A stretch of 49,013 nucleotides of DNA, from NCBI GenBank assembly GCA_934533135.1, contig CAKTBG010000020.1, positions 1 to 49,013 of the forward strand, read 5' to 3'. Origin of the DNA: an uncultured Faecalibacterium sp. GTDB taxonomy: Bacteria > Bacillota > Clostridia > Oscillospirales > Ruminococcaceae. The notes under the pieces were generated by a model that was not told the DNA's origin, did not search any database, and was given only the letters and a program-made list of their open reading frames with translations. Of this stretch, positions 25,605-35,019 are shown piece by piece. Numbering within the stretch: the first letter of the stretch is position 1; each line of letters starts with the position of its first letter. The position numbers and the translations under genes were made by a program.

Positions 25605-25619
25605 GTGAAGAAGCTTCAT
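25605..25619 (+). promoter_or_regulatory. Possible operator abutting the ilvA promoter
   Basis: GTGAAGAAGCTTCAT is an inverted motif (GTGAA, N5, TTCAT) ending directly before the -35 box at 25620. Confidence 0.4.
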
Positions 25620-25648
25620 TTGACAAATCAAATTTGGTATCTTATACT
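25620..25648 (+). promoter_or_regulatory. Promoter of ilvA
   Basis: TTGACA and TATACT are 17 bp apart, 53 bp before the start codon. Confidence 0.85.
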
Positions 25649-25701
25649 CTTTTCTGTCGCATAAAGTGTCAAAAAACGGAAAAAAGGATAGGATAATCGT
25701 C

Positions 25702-26907
25702 ATGCTGACTCTGGATAAGATCTACCACGCCGCCTTCGTCCTCAAGGACGTCGCCCGCAAGACCGACCTCATCGAGGCTCCACGCCTGTCGAAGGACGCC
25801 CACATCTACCTCAAGACCGAGAACCTGCAGGTCACCGGCAGTTTTAAGGTACGCGGTGCCTACTATAAGATCAGCCAGCTCTCCAAGGAAGAGAGCGACA
25901 GGGGCGTGATCGCCTGCTCTGCCGGCAACCACGCGCAGGGTGTGGCTCTGGCCGCCACCCGCCGGGGCATCAAAAGCATCGTCTGTATGCCGGACGGTGC
26001 CCCCATCATGAAGGTGGAGAACACCAAGAACCTCGGCGCAGAGGTCTGCCTTGTGCCCGGCACCTACGACGACGCCCACGACAAAGCCGTGGAGCTGCAG
26101 TCGGAGACCGGCATGACCTTCATCCACCCCTACGACGATGAGCAGGTCATCGCCGGGCAGGGCACCATCGGCCTCGAGATCCTCGACCAACTGCCCGATG
26201 TGGACGCCGTCATCGTCCCCGTGGGCGGCGGCGGCCTGATCTCCGGCGTGGCCTTCGCCATCAAGAGCCTGAAGCCCGACGTCAAAGTGTACGGTGTGCA
26301 GGCCGAGGGTGCCCCCAGTATGTACCGCTCCCTTCACGAGCACAAATACCAGACCCTCTCTGCCGCTTCCACCTTTGCTGACGGCATTCAGGTCAAGACC
26401 CCCGGCGAGCTGACCTACAAGCTCTGCGAAGAATATGTGGACGACATCGTGACCGTCTCGGAGGACGAGACCGCCGCCGCCATCCTCTCCCTGATGGAGA
26501 ACCAGAAACTGGTGGCCGAAGGTGCCGGTGCGGTGCCGGTGGCTGCGGCACTCTTCCACAAGCTGCCCATCGAGGGCAAAAAGGTCGTCTGCCTGATCTC
26601 GGGCGGCAACATCGACGTGAACATCCTCAACCGTGTCATCACCCGCGGTCTGGTCATGAGCGGCCGGAAGGCCAACCTGACCATCGCACTGGAAGACAAA
26701 CCCGGCCAGCTGGAAAAAGTGGCCGCCATCGTCTCCCGCTGCGGCAGCAACGTCGTCTCGGTGCTGCACGACGGCTCCGACCCCAATATGCCCATTTCCA
26801 GCTGTTTCCTCAAGCTGGCTCTCGAGACCCGCGACCACGCCCAGATCGAGCAGATCCGGCAGGAACTCGCCAAAGAGGGCTTCCAGCTGGTGGCTGAACG
26901 CGTATAA
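25702..26907 (+). CDS. ilvA: Threonine ammonia-lyase with C-terminal ACT domain
   Basis: This PLP enzyme deaminates threonine to 2-ketobutyrate, the isoleucine precursor. The 401-residue protein has the PLP lysine in TGSFKVRGA, the CSAGNHAQGVA segment, the phosphate-binding VGGGGLISG, and an ACT domain (about 325-401). The short form with ACT is also used for catabolic enzymes (tdcB type), but the surrounding leu and ilv genes favour a biosynthetic role. The ATG at 25702 follows AAAGGAT. It has its own promoter and ends at a bidirectional terminator. Confidence 0.92.
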   Translation: MLTLDKIYHAAFVLKDVARKTDLIEAPRLSKDAHIYLKTENLQVTGSFKVRGAYYKISQLSKEESDRGVIACSAGNHAQGVALAATRRGIKSIVCMPDGAPIMKVENTKNLGAEVCLVPGTYDDAHDKAVELQSETGMTFIHPYDDEQVIAGQGTIGLEILDQLPDVDAVIVPVGGGGLISGVAFAIKSLKPDVKVYGVQAEGAPSMYRSLHEHKYQTLSAASTFADGIQVKTPGELTYKLCEEYVDDIVTVSEDETAAAILSLMENQKLVAEGAGAVPVAAALFHKLPIEGKKVVCLISGGNIDVNILNRVITRGLVMSGRKANLTIALEDKPGQLEKVAAIVSRCGSNVVSVLHDGSDPNMPISSCFLKLALETRDHAQIEQIRQELAKEGFQLVAERV

Positions 26908-26950
26908 AAAACGAGAGGCTTGTGCCGGATGGCACAAGCCTCTCGTTTTC
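26905..26950. terminator. Bidirectional terminator between ilvA and the AAA+ gene
   Basis: A 16-bp stem (ACGAGAGGCTTGTGCC with GGCACAAGCCTCTCGT, loop GGAT) has an A-run before it and a T-run after it. Confidence 0.92.
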
Positions 26951-26952
26951 TC

Positions 26953-28170
26953 TTACTGCTGGACGCCGCCCTCGCATTGTTCGATGAACTGCTTGGCGAC
27001 CCGGGGGCTTCTGCCGCCCGCACGGATGGCAAAGGCCTCTGCCTTGACCATCAGCTGATCCAGCGGCATCTCGATGTGGTGCTGCTTGGCCAGCTCGGTC
27101 AGGATGGCCTCAAAGCGAGCCTTTTCGGGCCGCTGGAAGGTCACGGTCAGGCCGAAACGCGCCGACAGGCTCATCAGCTCCTGCCGGGTGTCTGCTTCGT
27201 GGATGTCGTCGCCGCTCCGGTCGGAAAGGGTCTCCTTGATCAGGTGGCGGCGGTTGGAGGTAGCATAGACGGCGATGTTCTTGGCGCGGCCGCCCACGCT
27301 GCCCTCGAGGATGGCTTTCAGCGCGGCAAAGTTGTCGTCGTTGGCCGTAAAGCTCAGATCGTCGATGAAGAGGACAAACTTGAGCGGGTTTGCCGCCAGT
27401 TTGTCCATCAGGTCGGGGATCTGGTAGAGCTGGTTCTTTTTGACCTCCACCAGCCGCAGTCCCTCGGAGGCAAATTCATTGGCAATGGCCTTGACCGTGC
27501 TGGATTTGCCCGTACCGGCATCGCCATAGAGCAGGACGTTGTTGGCGGGCATCCCGGCCAGCAGTGCGCGGGTGTTGGCGAGGACTTTTTCCCGCTCTTT
27601 CTCGTACCCCGGCAGCTCGCTGAGCCGCTGGGGATCCGGATACTTGACCGGCACGAGCTGCCCGTTTTCCACCGTAAAGACATGGTGCTTGGCAAACATC
27701 CCGTAGCCCTTTCTGCCCACTTCGCTCATCCGCTGGGCGTAGGCGGCAGGCAGGTCGATCTGGCTGGTCTCCCACCGGGGCAGGAAAGCCAGCTCCGGCC
27801 GCTGCGACTGCTCCGAGTATGCCGTCTGGAACAGTTCATCCAGCGTCAGGCCGCAAAGCTCCTGCAAGAAGTGCAGCTCACCGTCCAGCGCACTCTGCAG
27901 CACCGGCGAAAGGCTGCCGGCTGCCGCCTGCCGGACACAGACGGTCTCGGCTTCCAGCACCGCTGCGGACAGGTACTCGCCAAAATTGGTGGTGTGCTCG
28001 AACAACGCCGCCTCAAACGACGCCACCGCGTCGCAGACTGGACCCATGCTCCGGCTGCCGGCTTCCATCCGGTCCGTCAGATCCACCAGCTTTGCCACTA
28101 CGGGGTCATCCAGCAACGCCCGGAAGATCACAAGCCCATGCAGATGGGCATTCCATTCTCTCAGTTTCAT
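26953..28170 (-). CDS. DUF815-family AAA+ ATPase
   Basis: The 405-residue protein has an N-terminal helical region (about 1-190), then an ATPase domain with Walker A YGDAGTGKSS (about residues 218-227), Walker B VLFIDDLSF (about 270-278), and a sensor segment VYATSNRRHL. This arrangement is typical of DUF815 proteins, whose function is unknown. The N-terminal domain may bind a client protein. The ATG at 28170 follows GAGGGAAA. It stands alone between the two amino acid operons, convergent with ilvA. I see no evidence linking it to amino acid synthesis. Confidence 0.9.
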   Translation of the reverse strand: MKLREWNAHLHGLVIFRALLDDPVVAKLVDLTDRMEAGSRSMGPVCDAVASFEAALFEHTTNFGEYLSAAVLEAETVCVRQAAAGSLSPVLQSALDGELHFLQELCGLTLDELFQTAYSEQSQRPELAFLPRWETSQIDLPAAYAQRMSEVGRKGYGMFAKHHVFTVENGQLVPVKYPDPQRLSELPGYEKEREKVLANTRALLAGMPANNVLLYGDAGTGKSSTVKAIANEFASEGLRLVEVKKNQLYQIPDLMDKLAANPLKFVLFIDDLSFTANDDNFAALKAILEGSVGGRAKNIAVYATSNRRHLIKETLSDRSGDDIHEADTRQELMSLSARFGLTVTFQRPEKARFEAILTELAKQHHIEMPLDQLMVKAEAFAIRAGGRSPRVAKQFIEQCEGGVQQ

Positions 28171-28263
28171 TTTATTTCCCTCTTATTTTGATAAGCGTAT
28201 CGCTCCTAAAAGTATACCGCTCTGCCTCCCCGGACGCAAGGGTATTCAATTAGATTCATCTTT

Positions 28264-28275
28264 GTGAAGATTCAC
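28264..28275 (+). promoter_or_regulatory. Possible operator upstream of the ilvB promoter
   Basis: GTGAAGATTCAC is a palindrome of GTGAA and TTCAC halves, 15 bp before the -35 box. A further TTCATCTTTGTGAA overlaps it on the left. Confidence 0.4.
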
Positions 28276-28290
28276 TTTACAAATCGTCGA

Positions 28291-28318
28291 TTGACAACAG
28301 CCCGATTTATAGTATAAT
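28291..28318 (+). promoter_or_regulatory. Promoter of the ilv operon
   Basis: TTGACA and TATAAT are 16 bp apart, just before the T-box leader. Confidence 0.88.
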
Positions 28319-28329
28319 AAACCCAACAA

Positions 28330-28612
28330 ACGCAACGATGGGAAAAAGTAGCCCGCAAGTCGTACTTTTCAGAGAGCTGCCGGTGGATGCAAGGCAGTAA
28401 GTATCTTGCAGATGAAATCCTCCCGGAGCAGCCTGCTGAAGGGTCTTTGCCTGCTAAGCAGTGCCGGCAGCAGCCGTTATCCTGCAGGGGTTTGTTGGAA
28501 CCCCATGAGGGGACGCGGACGATCCCGCGCCAATGAGAGTGGTACCGCAGAGAGCTTGATTTTTCAAGGTCTTTGTCTCTTGCTTGAACAGGGGACAAGG
28601 GCCTTTTCTTTT
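28330..28612 (+). promoter_or_regulatory. T-box leader of the ilvBNCD operon
   Basis: It contains the Stem I motif AGAGAGCTGCCGG...ATGCAAGGCAG near 28372-28398, the T-box GAGAGTGGTACCGCAG at 28535-28550, and a terminator (AAGGTCTTTGTCTC against GGGGACAAGGGCCTT, then T-rich) at about 28566-28612. Paired strands GCAAGTCGTACTT and AAGTATCTTGC form the lower Stem I. An ATC near 28421 may be an Ile specifier codon; this is uncertain. Confidence 0.92.
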
Positions 28613-28689
28613 CAAAAGCACCTGCCCCGGGATCAAATGCAGAAGTGTCAAGAGTGTCAAGAAGGAAAAGGAAACAGGAGAAACTCACC

Positions 28690-30354
28690 ATGCAGTTGAA
28701 CGGTTCTCAGATTTTTGTTGAGGTTCTTTGTGAGCAGGGCGTGGATACCATCTTCGGGTATCCCGGCGGTGCAGTGCTGAATCTTTACGACGAACTGTAC
28801 AAGAACGCCGACCGCATCCACCATGTCCTCACGGCGCATGAGCAGGGTGCTTCCCACGCGGCGGACGGTTACGCCCGCGCCACCGGGCGCACCGGCGTTG
28901 TACTGGCCACCAGCGGCCCGGGTGCCACCAATCTGGTCACCGGCATCGCCACGGCCTACATGGATTCGGTGCCGCTGGTCGCCTTTACCGGCAACGTCGC
29001 CACACCGGGTCTGGGCAGAGACAGCTTTCAGGAAGTGTACATCGAGGGCATCACCCAGCCCATCACCAAGCACAACTTCACGGTGCGCCGGGTCGAAGAT
29101 CTGGCCGACACCATGCGGGCGGCGTTCCGGATCGCCCAGAGCGGCCGCAAAGGGCCGGTGCTGGTGGATATCCCCAAGGATGTGACCGCAAACAGCTGCG
29201 AATTCACCCCCAAGCAGCCCGAGCTGATCCGCACAGTGACCACCTTTGACCCCCAACAGATCCAGTGGGCGGCGGAGATCATCAACGCCGCCGAGCGTCC
29301 GCTGGTCTACTTCGGCGGCGGCGTCCGCTCGGCCGCCAGCTGCCAGCCGCTGCGGGATCTGCTGCACAAGGCCGAGATCCCGGCCACCTACACCCTGATG
29401 GGTGCCGGCATCGTGCCCTACGGTGACCCGATGAGCCTTGGCATGGTGGGTATGCACGGCTGCTACACCTCCAACCGCGCCATCGCCGACTGCGATGTGC
29501 TGATCGCGGTGGGCACCCGCTTCTCCGACCGTGTGGCTCTGAATCCCAAGACCTTTGCCAAGAACGCCACCATCATCCAGATCGACATCGACGCATCGGA
29601 GCTGGGCAAGAACGTGGACGTGGATCTCTCCATCGTGGGCGACGCGGCCTATGTCCTGAACGCCATGCTCCCCCAGATCAAGGAAGCGAAGCATCCCGAT
29701 TGGATGAAGCTGATCCACGAGTGGCAGGCACAGGATTACCACCCGATCTCCGACCCGACCCGCCTGATGCCCCATCAGGTCATCGGCGAGGTCTGCAACC
29801 AGTGCGGTCCCGAAGCCGTGTATGTCACCGATGTGGGGCAGCACCAGATGTGGGCTGCCCAGTACATCCGCCACACCAAGAGCCGCGGCTTCATCACCAG
29901 CGGCGGTCTGGGCACCATGGGCTTTGGCTACGGTGCCGCCATCGGCGCACAGGTCGCGCTGGGGCGGGAGCAGCGGGTGGTCATGTTCACCGGCGACGGC
30001 TCCTTCCACATGAACTTGAACGAAGCCTGCACCGCCGTCAGCTATGAGCTGCCGATCATCACGGTCATCTTCAACAATCAGGTGCTCGGCATGGTCCGCC
30101 AGTGGCAGACCGCGTTCTATGAAAAGCGTTTCTCCCAGACCGACCCCCACCGCAAGACCAACTTTGTCAAGCTGGCCGAGGGCTTTGGGCTGAAAGGGTA
30201 TCACTGCGAGACGCTGCCCGAGTTTCAGGCCGCTTTTGCCGATGCGCTGACCCAGAAGGGGCCGACGTGGATCGAGTGCATGATCGACAAGGACGAAAAA
30301 GTCCTGCCGATGATCCCGGGCGGCGGCGACATCAACGACATCATCATGAAATAA
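28690..30354 (+). CDS. ilvB: Acetolactate synthase large subunit
   Basis: This thiamine-diphosphate enzyme makes acetolactate and acetohydroxybutyrate for valine, leucine and isoleucine. The 554-residue protein has the catalytic Glu in TAHEQGASHAADGYAR, the ATSGPGATN segment, a FAD-binding-like middle domain and the cofactor motif GDGSFHMNLNE. The ATG at 28690 follows CAGGAGA; an ORF starting 15 codons earlier overlaps the leader. The small subunit follows after 15 bp. The thiamine-diphosphate requirement links it to the thi operon in this window. Confidence 0.96.
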   Translation: MQLNGSQIFVEVLCEQGVDTIFGYPGGAVLNLYDELYKNADRIHHVLTAHEQGASHAADGYARATGRTGVVLATSGPGATNLVTGIATAYMDSVPLVAFTGNVATPGLGRDSFQEVYIEGITQPITKHNFTVRRVEDLADTMRAAFRIAQSGRKGPVLVDIPKDVTANSCEFTPKQPELIRTVTTFDPQQIQWAAEIINAAERPLVYFGGGVRSAASCQPLRDLLHKAEIPATYTLMGAGIVPYGDPMSLGMVGMHGCYTSNRAIADCDVLIAVGTRFSDRVALNPKTFAKNATIIQIDIDASELGKNVDVDLSIVGDAAYVLNAMLPQIKEAKHPDWMKLIHEWQAQDYHPISDPTRLMPHQVIGEVCNQCGPEAVYVTDVGQHQMWAAQYIRHTKSRGFITSGGLGTMGFGYGAAIGAQVALGREQRVVMFTGDGSFHMNLNEACTAVSYELPIITVIFNNQVLGMVRQWQTAFYEKRFSQTDPHRKTNFVKLAEGFGLKGYHCETLPEFQAAFADALTQKGPTWIECMIDKDEKVLPMIPGGGDINDIIMK

Positions 30355-30369
30355 GGAGGACACAACGAC

Positions 30370-30939
30370 ATGGAATCCAATCAGCGCAGGGTCATCAGCC
30401 TGCTGGTGGACAACCAGAGCGGCGTTCTGGCTCGGGTGTCCAACCTGTTCTGCCGACGCGGTTTCAACATCGACAGCCTGACGGTCTCGGCCACCAACGA
30501 CCCCACCGTCAGCCGCATCACGGTCACCGTTTCCGGCAGTGAGAAAGAGCTCAAGCAGCTTCTTCTGCAGACCGAACGTCTGGAAGTAACCCGTCAGGTC
30601 TTTGTGTTGAACAACGACAACGCCCTGCTGCGGGAGCTGCTGCTCCTCAAGGTCGAGGCCGACGTCCACAACCGGGCCGAGCTGCGGGAGATTGCAAGCA
30701 TCTACAAAGCCAAGATCATCGACCTGTCTCCGGACAGCATGGTGTTTGAGCTGATCGGCAAGCCCGAAAAGCTGGATGCCTTCCTCCTGATGTTTCAGGA
30801 CTATCACATTCTGGAGCAGTGCCGCACCGGTGTCACCGCACTGGAGCGCGGCGGAATGCACCAGCACATCCAGAAACCCCCGCAGGAGATCCGCGAGATG
30901 CAGTTTCCCCTGCCGGGCACAAAATGCCCCGCACGCTAA
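30370..30939 (+). CDS. ilvN: Acetolactate synthase small (regulatory) subunit
   Basis: The 189-residue protein begins with an ACT domain (VISLLVDNQSGVLARVSNLF) and has the second conserved region around VEADVHNRAELREIA. It is the longer ilvH-type small subunit, which binds valine and regulates the large subunit. The ATG follows AAGGAGGA. A half-copy of the palindromic repeat and an A/T-rich stretch separate it from ilvC. Confidence 0.95.
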   Translation: MESNQRRVISLLVDNQSGVLARVSNLFCRRGFNIDSLTVSATNDPTVSRITVTVSGSEKELKQLLLQTERLEVTRQVFVLNNDNALLRELLLLKVEADVHNRAELREIASIYKAKIIDLSPDSMVFELIGKPEKLDAFLLMFQDYHILEQCRTGVTALERGGMHQHIQKPPQEIREMQFPLPGTKCPAR

Positions 30940-30986
30940 CCCCCTCCGTCTGCTTCGCAGACAGCTCCCCGGATCGGGGAGTCCGG
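30940..30986. repeat. Partial palindromic repeat, copy H
   Basis: CCCCCTCCGTCTGCTTCGCA followed by GACAGCTCCCCGGATCGGGG matches the left half of the full elements. It lies in the 136-bp gap between ilvN and ilvC. Confidence 0.5.
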
Positions 30987-30997
30987 CATTTGCATGA

Positions 30998-32095
<1,098 letters not shown>

Positions 32096-32101
32096 TTTCA
32101 C

Positions 32102-32147
32102 AAAAAGCGTCGGCTGCGTCGGCTTTGCCGACGGGCCGACGCTTTTT
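32102..32147 (+). terminator. Terminator-like hairpin between ilvC and ilvD
   Basis: AAAAAGCGTCGG pairs with CCGACGCTTTTT, with an inner GCGTCGGC/GCCGACG hairpin, followed by Ts. It may reduce read-through to ilvD. Confidence 0.75.
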
Positions 32148-32166
32148 GCGTATCAGGAGGATAAAA

Positions 32167-33825
32167 ATGAGAAGTGACAACGTGACCAAAGGCTCAGAGC
32201 GTGCGCCCAACCGGAGCCTGTTCTATGCACTGGGCTACACCCCCGAAGAGCTGGATCGCCCGCTGATCGGCGTCGTGTCCGCACACAGCGAGATCGTGCC
32301 CGGCCACATGAATCTGGACAAGATCGCCGACGCCGTCAAAGCCGGTGTCCAGATGGCTGGCGGCACGCCGATCCTGATCCCGGCCATCGGCGTCTGCGAC
32401 GGCATCGCCATGGGTCATGTGGGCATGAAGTACTCGCTGGCCTCCCGCGAGCTGATCTGCGACAGCGTGGAGACCATGCTGATGGCACATCAGCTGGACG
32501 GTCTGGTGCTGGTGCCCAACTGCGACAAGATCGTGCCCGGCATGGTCATGGCCGCCGTCCGGATGGATGTGCCCGCCGTGGTCTGCTCCGGCGGCCCGAT
32601 GCTGGCCGGCAGCTACGGCGGCGAGGAAGTCAGCCTGTCCAAGATGTTCGAGGCCGTCGGCGCATACAAGGCCGGCATGATCACCGACGAGCAGCTGGAA
32701 GACTGCACCTGCAACTGCTGCCCCAGCTGCGGCAGCTGCTCCGGTATGTACACCGCCAACAGCATGAACTGCCTGTGCGAGGCCATCGGCATTGCACTGC
32801 CCGGCAACGGCACCATCCCCGCCGTCTACTCCAAGCGTCTCCAGCTGGCCAAGCACGCAGGCATGGCCGTGATGGACATGGTGCGCAAGGGCATCACCGC
32901 CCGCCAGATCATCAACGAGCGTTCCATCCGGAACGCCCTGACCTGCGATATGGCACTGGGCTGCTCCACCAACACCGTCCTTCATCTGCTGGCCATCGCA
33001 TACGAGGCGGGCGTGCCCATCGACCTGAAGCTCTTCAACGAGATCAGTGCCAAGACCCCGAACCTCTGCCATCTGGCACCGGCCGGCCCGACCCATATGC
33101 CCGACCTCTACGCCGCAGGCGGCATCCCCGCTGTGCAGGCAGAGCTGGCCAAGAAGGGTCTGCTGGATCTCGACGTGCCCACCGTCACCGGCAAAACACT
33201 GGGCGAGAACATTCAGGGTGCCCGCATCCTCAACAACAAGGCCATCCGCCCCATCGACGACCCCTACTCCCAGACCGGCGGCCTGCAGATCCTCTGGGGC
33301 AACATCGCACCGGACGGCTGTGTGGTCAAGCGGAGTGCCGTCGCCCCCGAGATGCAGGAGCACTCCGGCCCGGCACGCGTCTTCAACAGCGAGGAGACCG
33401 CCATTGCCGCCATCTACGCCGGACAGATCGTGCCCGGCGATGTGGTGGTCATCCGGTACGAAGGGCCCAAGGGTGGCCCCGGTATGCGCGAGATGCTCAA
33501 CCCGACCTCCGCACTGGCTGGCATGAAGCTGGATAAAACGGTGGCTCTCATCACCGACGGCCGCTTCTCGGGTGCTTCCCGCGGTGCCGCCATCGGCCAT
33601 GTCAGCCCCGAAGCCGCTTCCGGCGGCCCCATCGGTCTGGTCGAAGAGGGCGATATCATCCACATTGATATCCCCAACGCCAAGATCACCCTCGAGGTCT
33701 CGGACGAAGTTCTGGCCGAGCGCAAAGCCAAGTACGTCGCCCCCGAGCCCAACGTCAAGACCGGCTGGCTCAGCCGCTATGCCCGCATGGTCACCAGTGC
33801 AAATCTGGGCGCGGTGCTGAAGTAA
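32167..33825 (+). CDS. ilvD: Dihydroxy-acid dehydratase
   Basis: IlvD dehydrates dihydroxy acids to the keto-acid precursors of valine and isoleucine. The 552-residue protein has cluster ligands in [12 protein letters not shown] and [19 protein letters not shown], and the C-terminal [14 protein letters not shown] signature. The ATG follows AGGAGG. It ends the ilv operon at a strong terminator. Confidence 0.97.
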   Translation: MRSDNVTKGSERAPNRSLFYALGYTPEELDRPLIGVVSAHSEIVPGHMNLDKIADAVKAGVQMAGGTPILIPAIGVCDGIAMGHVGMKYSLASRELICDSVETMLMAHQLDGLVLVPNCDKIVPGMVMAAVRMDVPAVVCSGGPMLAGSYGGEEVSLSKMFEAVGAYKAGMITDEQLEDCTCNCCPSCGSCSGMYTANSMNCLCEAIGIALPGNGTIPAVYSKRLQLAKHAGMAVMDMVRKGITARQIINERSIRNALTCDMALGCSTNTVLHLLAIAYEAGVPIDLKLFNEISAKTPNLCHLAPAGPTHMPDLYAAGGIPAVQAELAKKGLLDLDVPTVTGKTLGENIQGARILNNKAIRPIDDPYSQTGGLQILWGNIAPDGCVVKRSAVAPEMQEHSGPARVFNSEETAIAAIYAGQIVPGDVVVIRYEGPKGGPGMREMLNPTSALAGMKLDKTVALITDGRFSGASRGAAIGHVSPEAASGGPIGLVEEGDIIHIDIPNAKITLEVSDEVLAERKAKYVAPEPNVKTGWLSRYARMVTSANLGAVLK

Positions 33826-33838
33826 AAGAATAACTGCT

Positions 33839-33887
33839 GAACCCCATGAATCGTGTAGGATTCTATCCGATGCATGGGGTTCTTTTT
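33839..33887 (+). terminator. Terminator of the ilv operon
   Basis: GAACCCCATG pairs with CATGGGGTTC, followed by TTTTT. Confidence 0.85.
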
Positions 33888-33939
33888 ATCTGTACATTCT
33901 GCACAAACTGACAGTATTATTTTCAGCGAGTATGTCCCA

Positions 33940-33968
33940 TTGACATTTTTAGCGCAGACTCGTATAAT
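33940..33968 (+). promoter_or_regulatory. Promoter of the licT-PTS-GH4 operon
   Basis: Consensus TTGACA and TATAAT boxes are exactly 17 bp apart. Confidence 0.9.
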
Positions 33969-33990
33969 CAACATCAGAAAAGAATTATCA

Positions 33991-34069
33991 GTGCGTGTAA
34001 CTGTTCAATCAGGCATGAGCATCAGAGGGAAAGCGAGAATTGTATCCCTTTGATTCTTGTGCCTTTTTC
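33991..34069 (+). promoter_or_regulatory. Ribonucleic antiterminator (RAT) overlapping a terminator
   Basis: Bases 33994-34018 (TGTAACTGTTCAATCAGGCA and beyond) resemble the RAT element bound by LicT/BglG proteins. Its 3' part is the left arm of a long terminator stem (AGGCATGAGCATCA...GGGA against TCCC...TGATTCTTGTGCCT, then TTTTTCTTT). This is the classical layout in which the bound regulator blocks the terminator. Confidence 0.8.
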
Positions 34070-34112
34070 TTTGCCCATAAGGGCTGTGGCATGGAAGCGG
34101 AGGAGAGCGGCA

Positions 34113-34931
34113 ATGCAGGCTGTTAAAGTATTCAACAACAATGCGGTATCGGTAATCATGCCAGATGGAAGAGAGGCCATCCTTGTCGGCAATGGTCTTG
34201 GATTTGGCCGCCGTCCGGGTGATATCGTTGACAAAGGCCGTGTTTCCAAAGTGTACTATGTGCAGAATGAGATGCAGACAAAATTCCTGAAGATGCTGGA
34301 CAATGTGACCCCGCAAGTCATGCAGGCAGCTGAGCGGATCTCACTGGCTGCTGAAGAACATGGCATCCTGCTGGGAAGCCAGTGTACGATCGCGCTGGTT
34401 GACCATATCAGCTTTGCGCTGGAGCGTGCGAAAAAGGGTATCTTTCTTCCGAATCTGATGCTCTCTGAGGTTCAGATGCTCTACCCGAACGAGTACACGG
34501 TCGGACGAAAAGCGTTGGAACTTATAAAACAATTCTGCAATGTGCAATTGCCGGAAGATGAAGCCGGTTATATTGCACTGCATCTGGTAGATGGAGCGTC
34601 CGACGCAACGCTGGCTTATAACACCGTCAAATTCGTCAAGTCTGTTATGGAAATCATCCGCAGCACCTATGGCTGCACACTGAAAGAAGCGAGTCTTGAG
34701 GCTGCACGCCTGACGACCCATCTGAAATTTCTGGCCGTCCGCATCCTGCGGCATACTCCCTGGCAGGATGCAGACATGGAGGCCATGTACGACGTGCTTT
34801 TGAAGCACGACCCACGCAATAAAATCTGTCTTGAATGCATCAACGACTATCTGCGAGAGGAATTTCATTACGAGCTGAATCATCAGGAACAGGTTTATCT
34901 GCTTGTCCATTTGACGAAGATCGTCCACTAA
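34113..34931 (+). CDS. LicT/BglG-family transcriptional antiterminator
   Basis: The 272-residue protein has an N-terminal RNA-binding CAT domain (about residues 1-58, starting MQAVKVFNNNAVSV) and two PRD domains (about 65-165 and 170-272) whose conserved histidines (for example in LVDHISF, YIALHLVDG and RLTTHLKF) are the phosphorylation sites used by PTS proteins. It would bind the RAT element just upstream when sugar is available, controlling its own operon. The ATG at 34113 has GGAGGAG upstream; the frame opens earlier but within the terminator. Codon use is more A/T-rich than in the neighbouring ilv genes. Confidence 0.93.
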   Translation: MQAVKVFNNNAVSVIMPDGREAILVGNGLGFGRRPGDIVDKGRVSKVYYVQNEMQTKFLKMLDNVTPQVMQAAERISLAAEEHGILLGSQCTIALVDHISFALERAKKGIFLPNLMLSEVQMLYPNEYTVGRKALELIKQFCNVQLPEDEAGYIALHLVDGASDATLAYNTVKFVKSVMEIIRSTYGCTLKEASLEAARLTTHLKFLAVRILRHTPWQDADMEAMYDVLLKHDPRNKICLECINDYLREEFHYELNHQEQVYLLVHLTKIVH

Positions 34932-35019
34932 ACCCGATTCGACAGGGCGTCCGGAAGCCTTGCGGAATATAGAACGCACTTATTTGTAACTGTCTGTCAA
35001 AAGTGAGGAGTATTTACCA

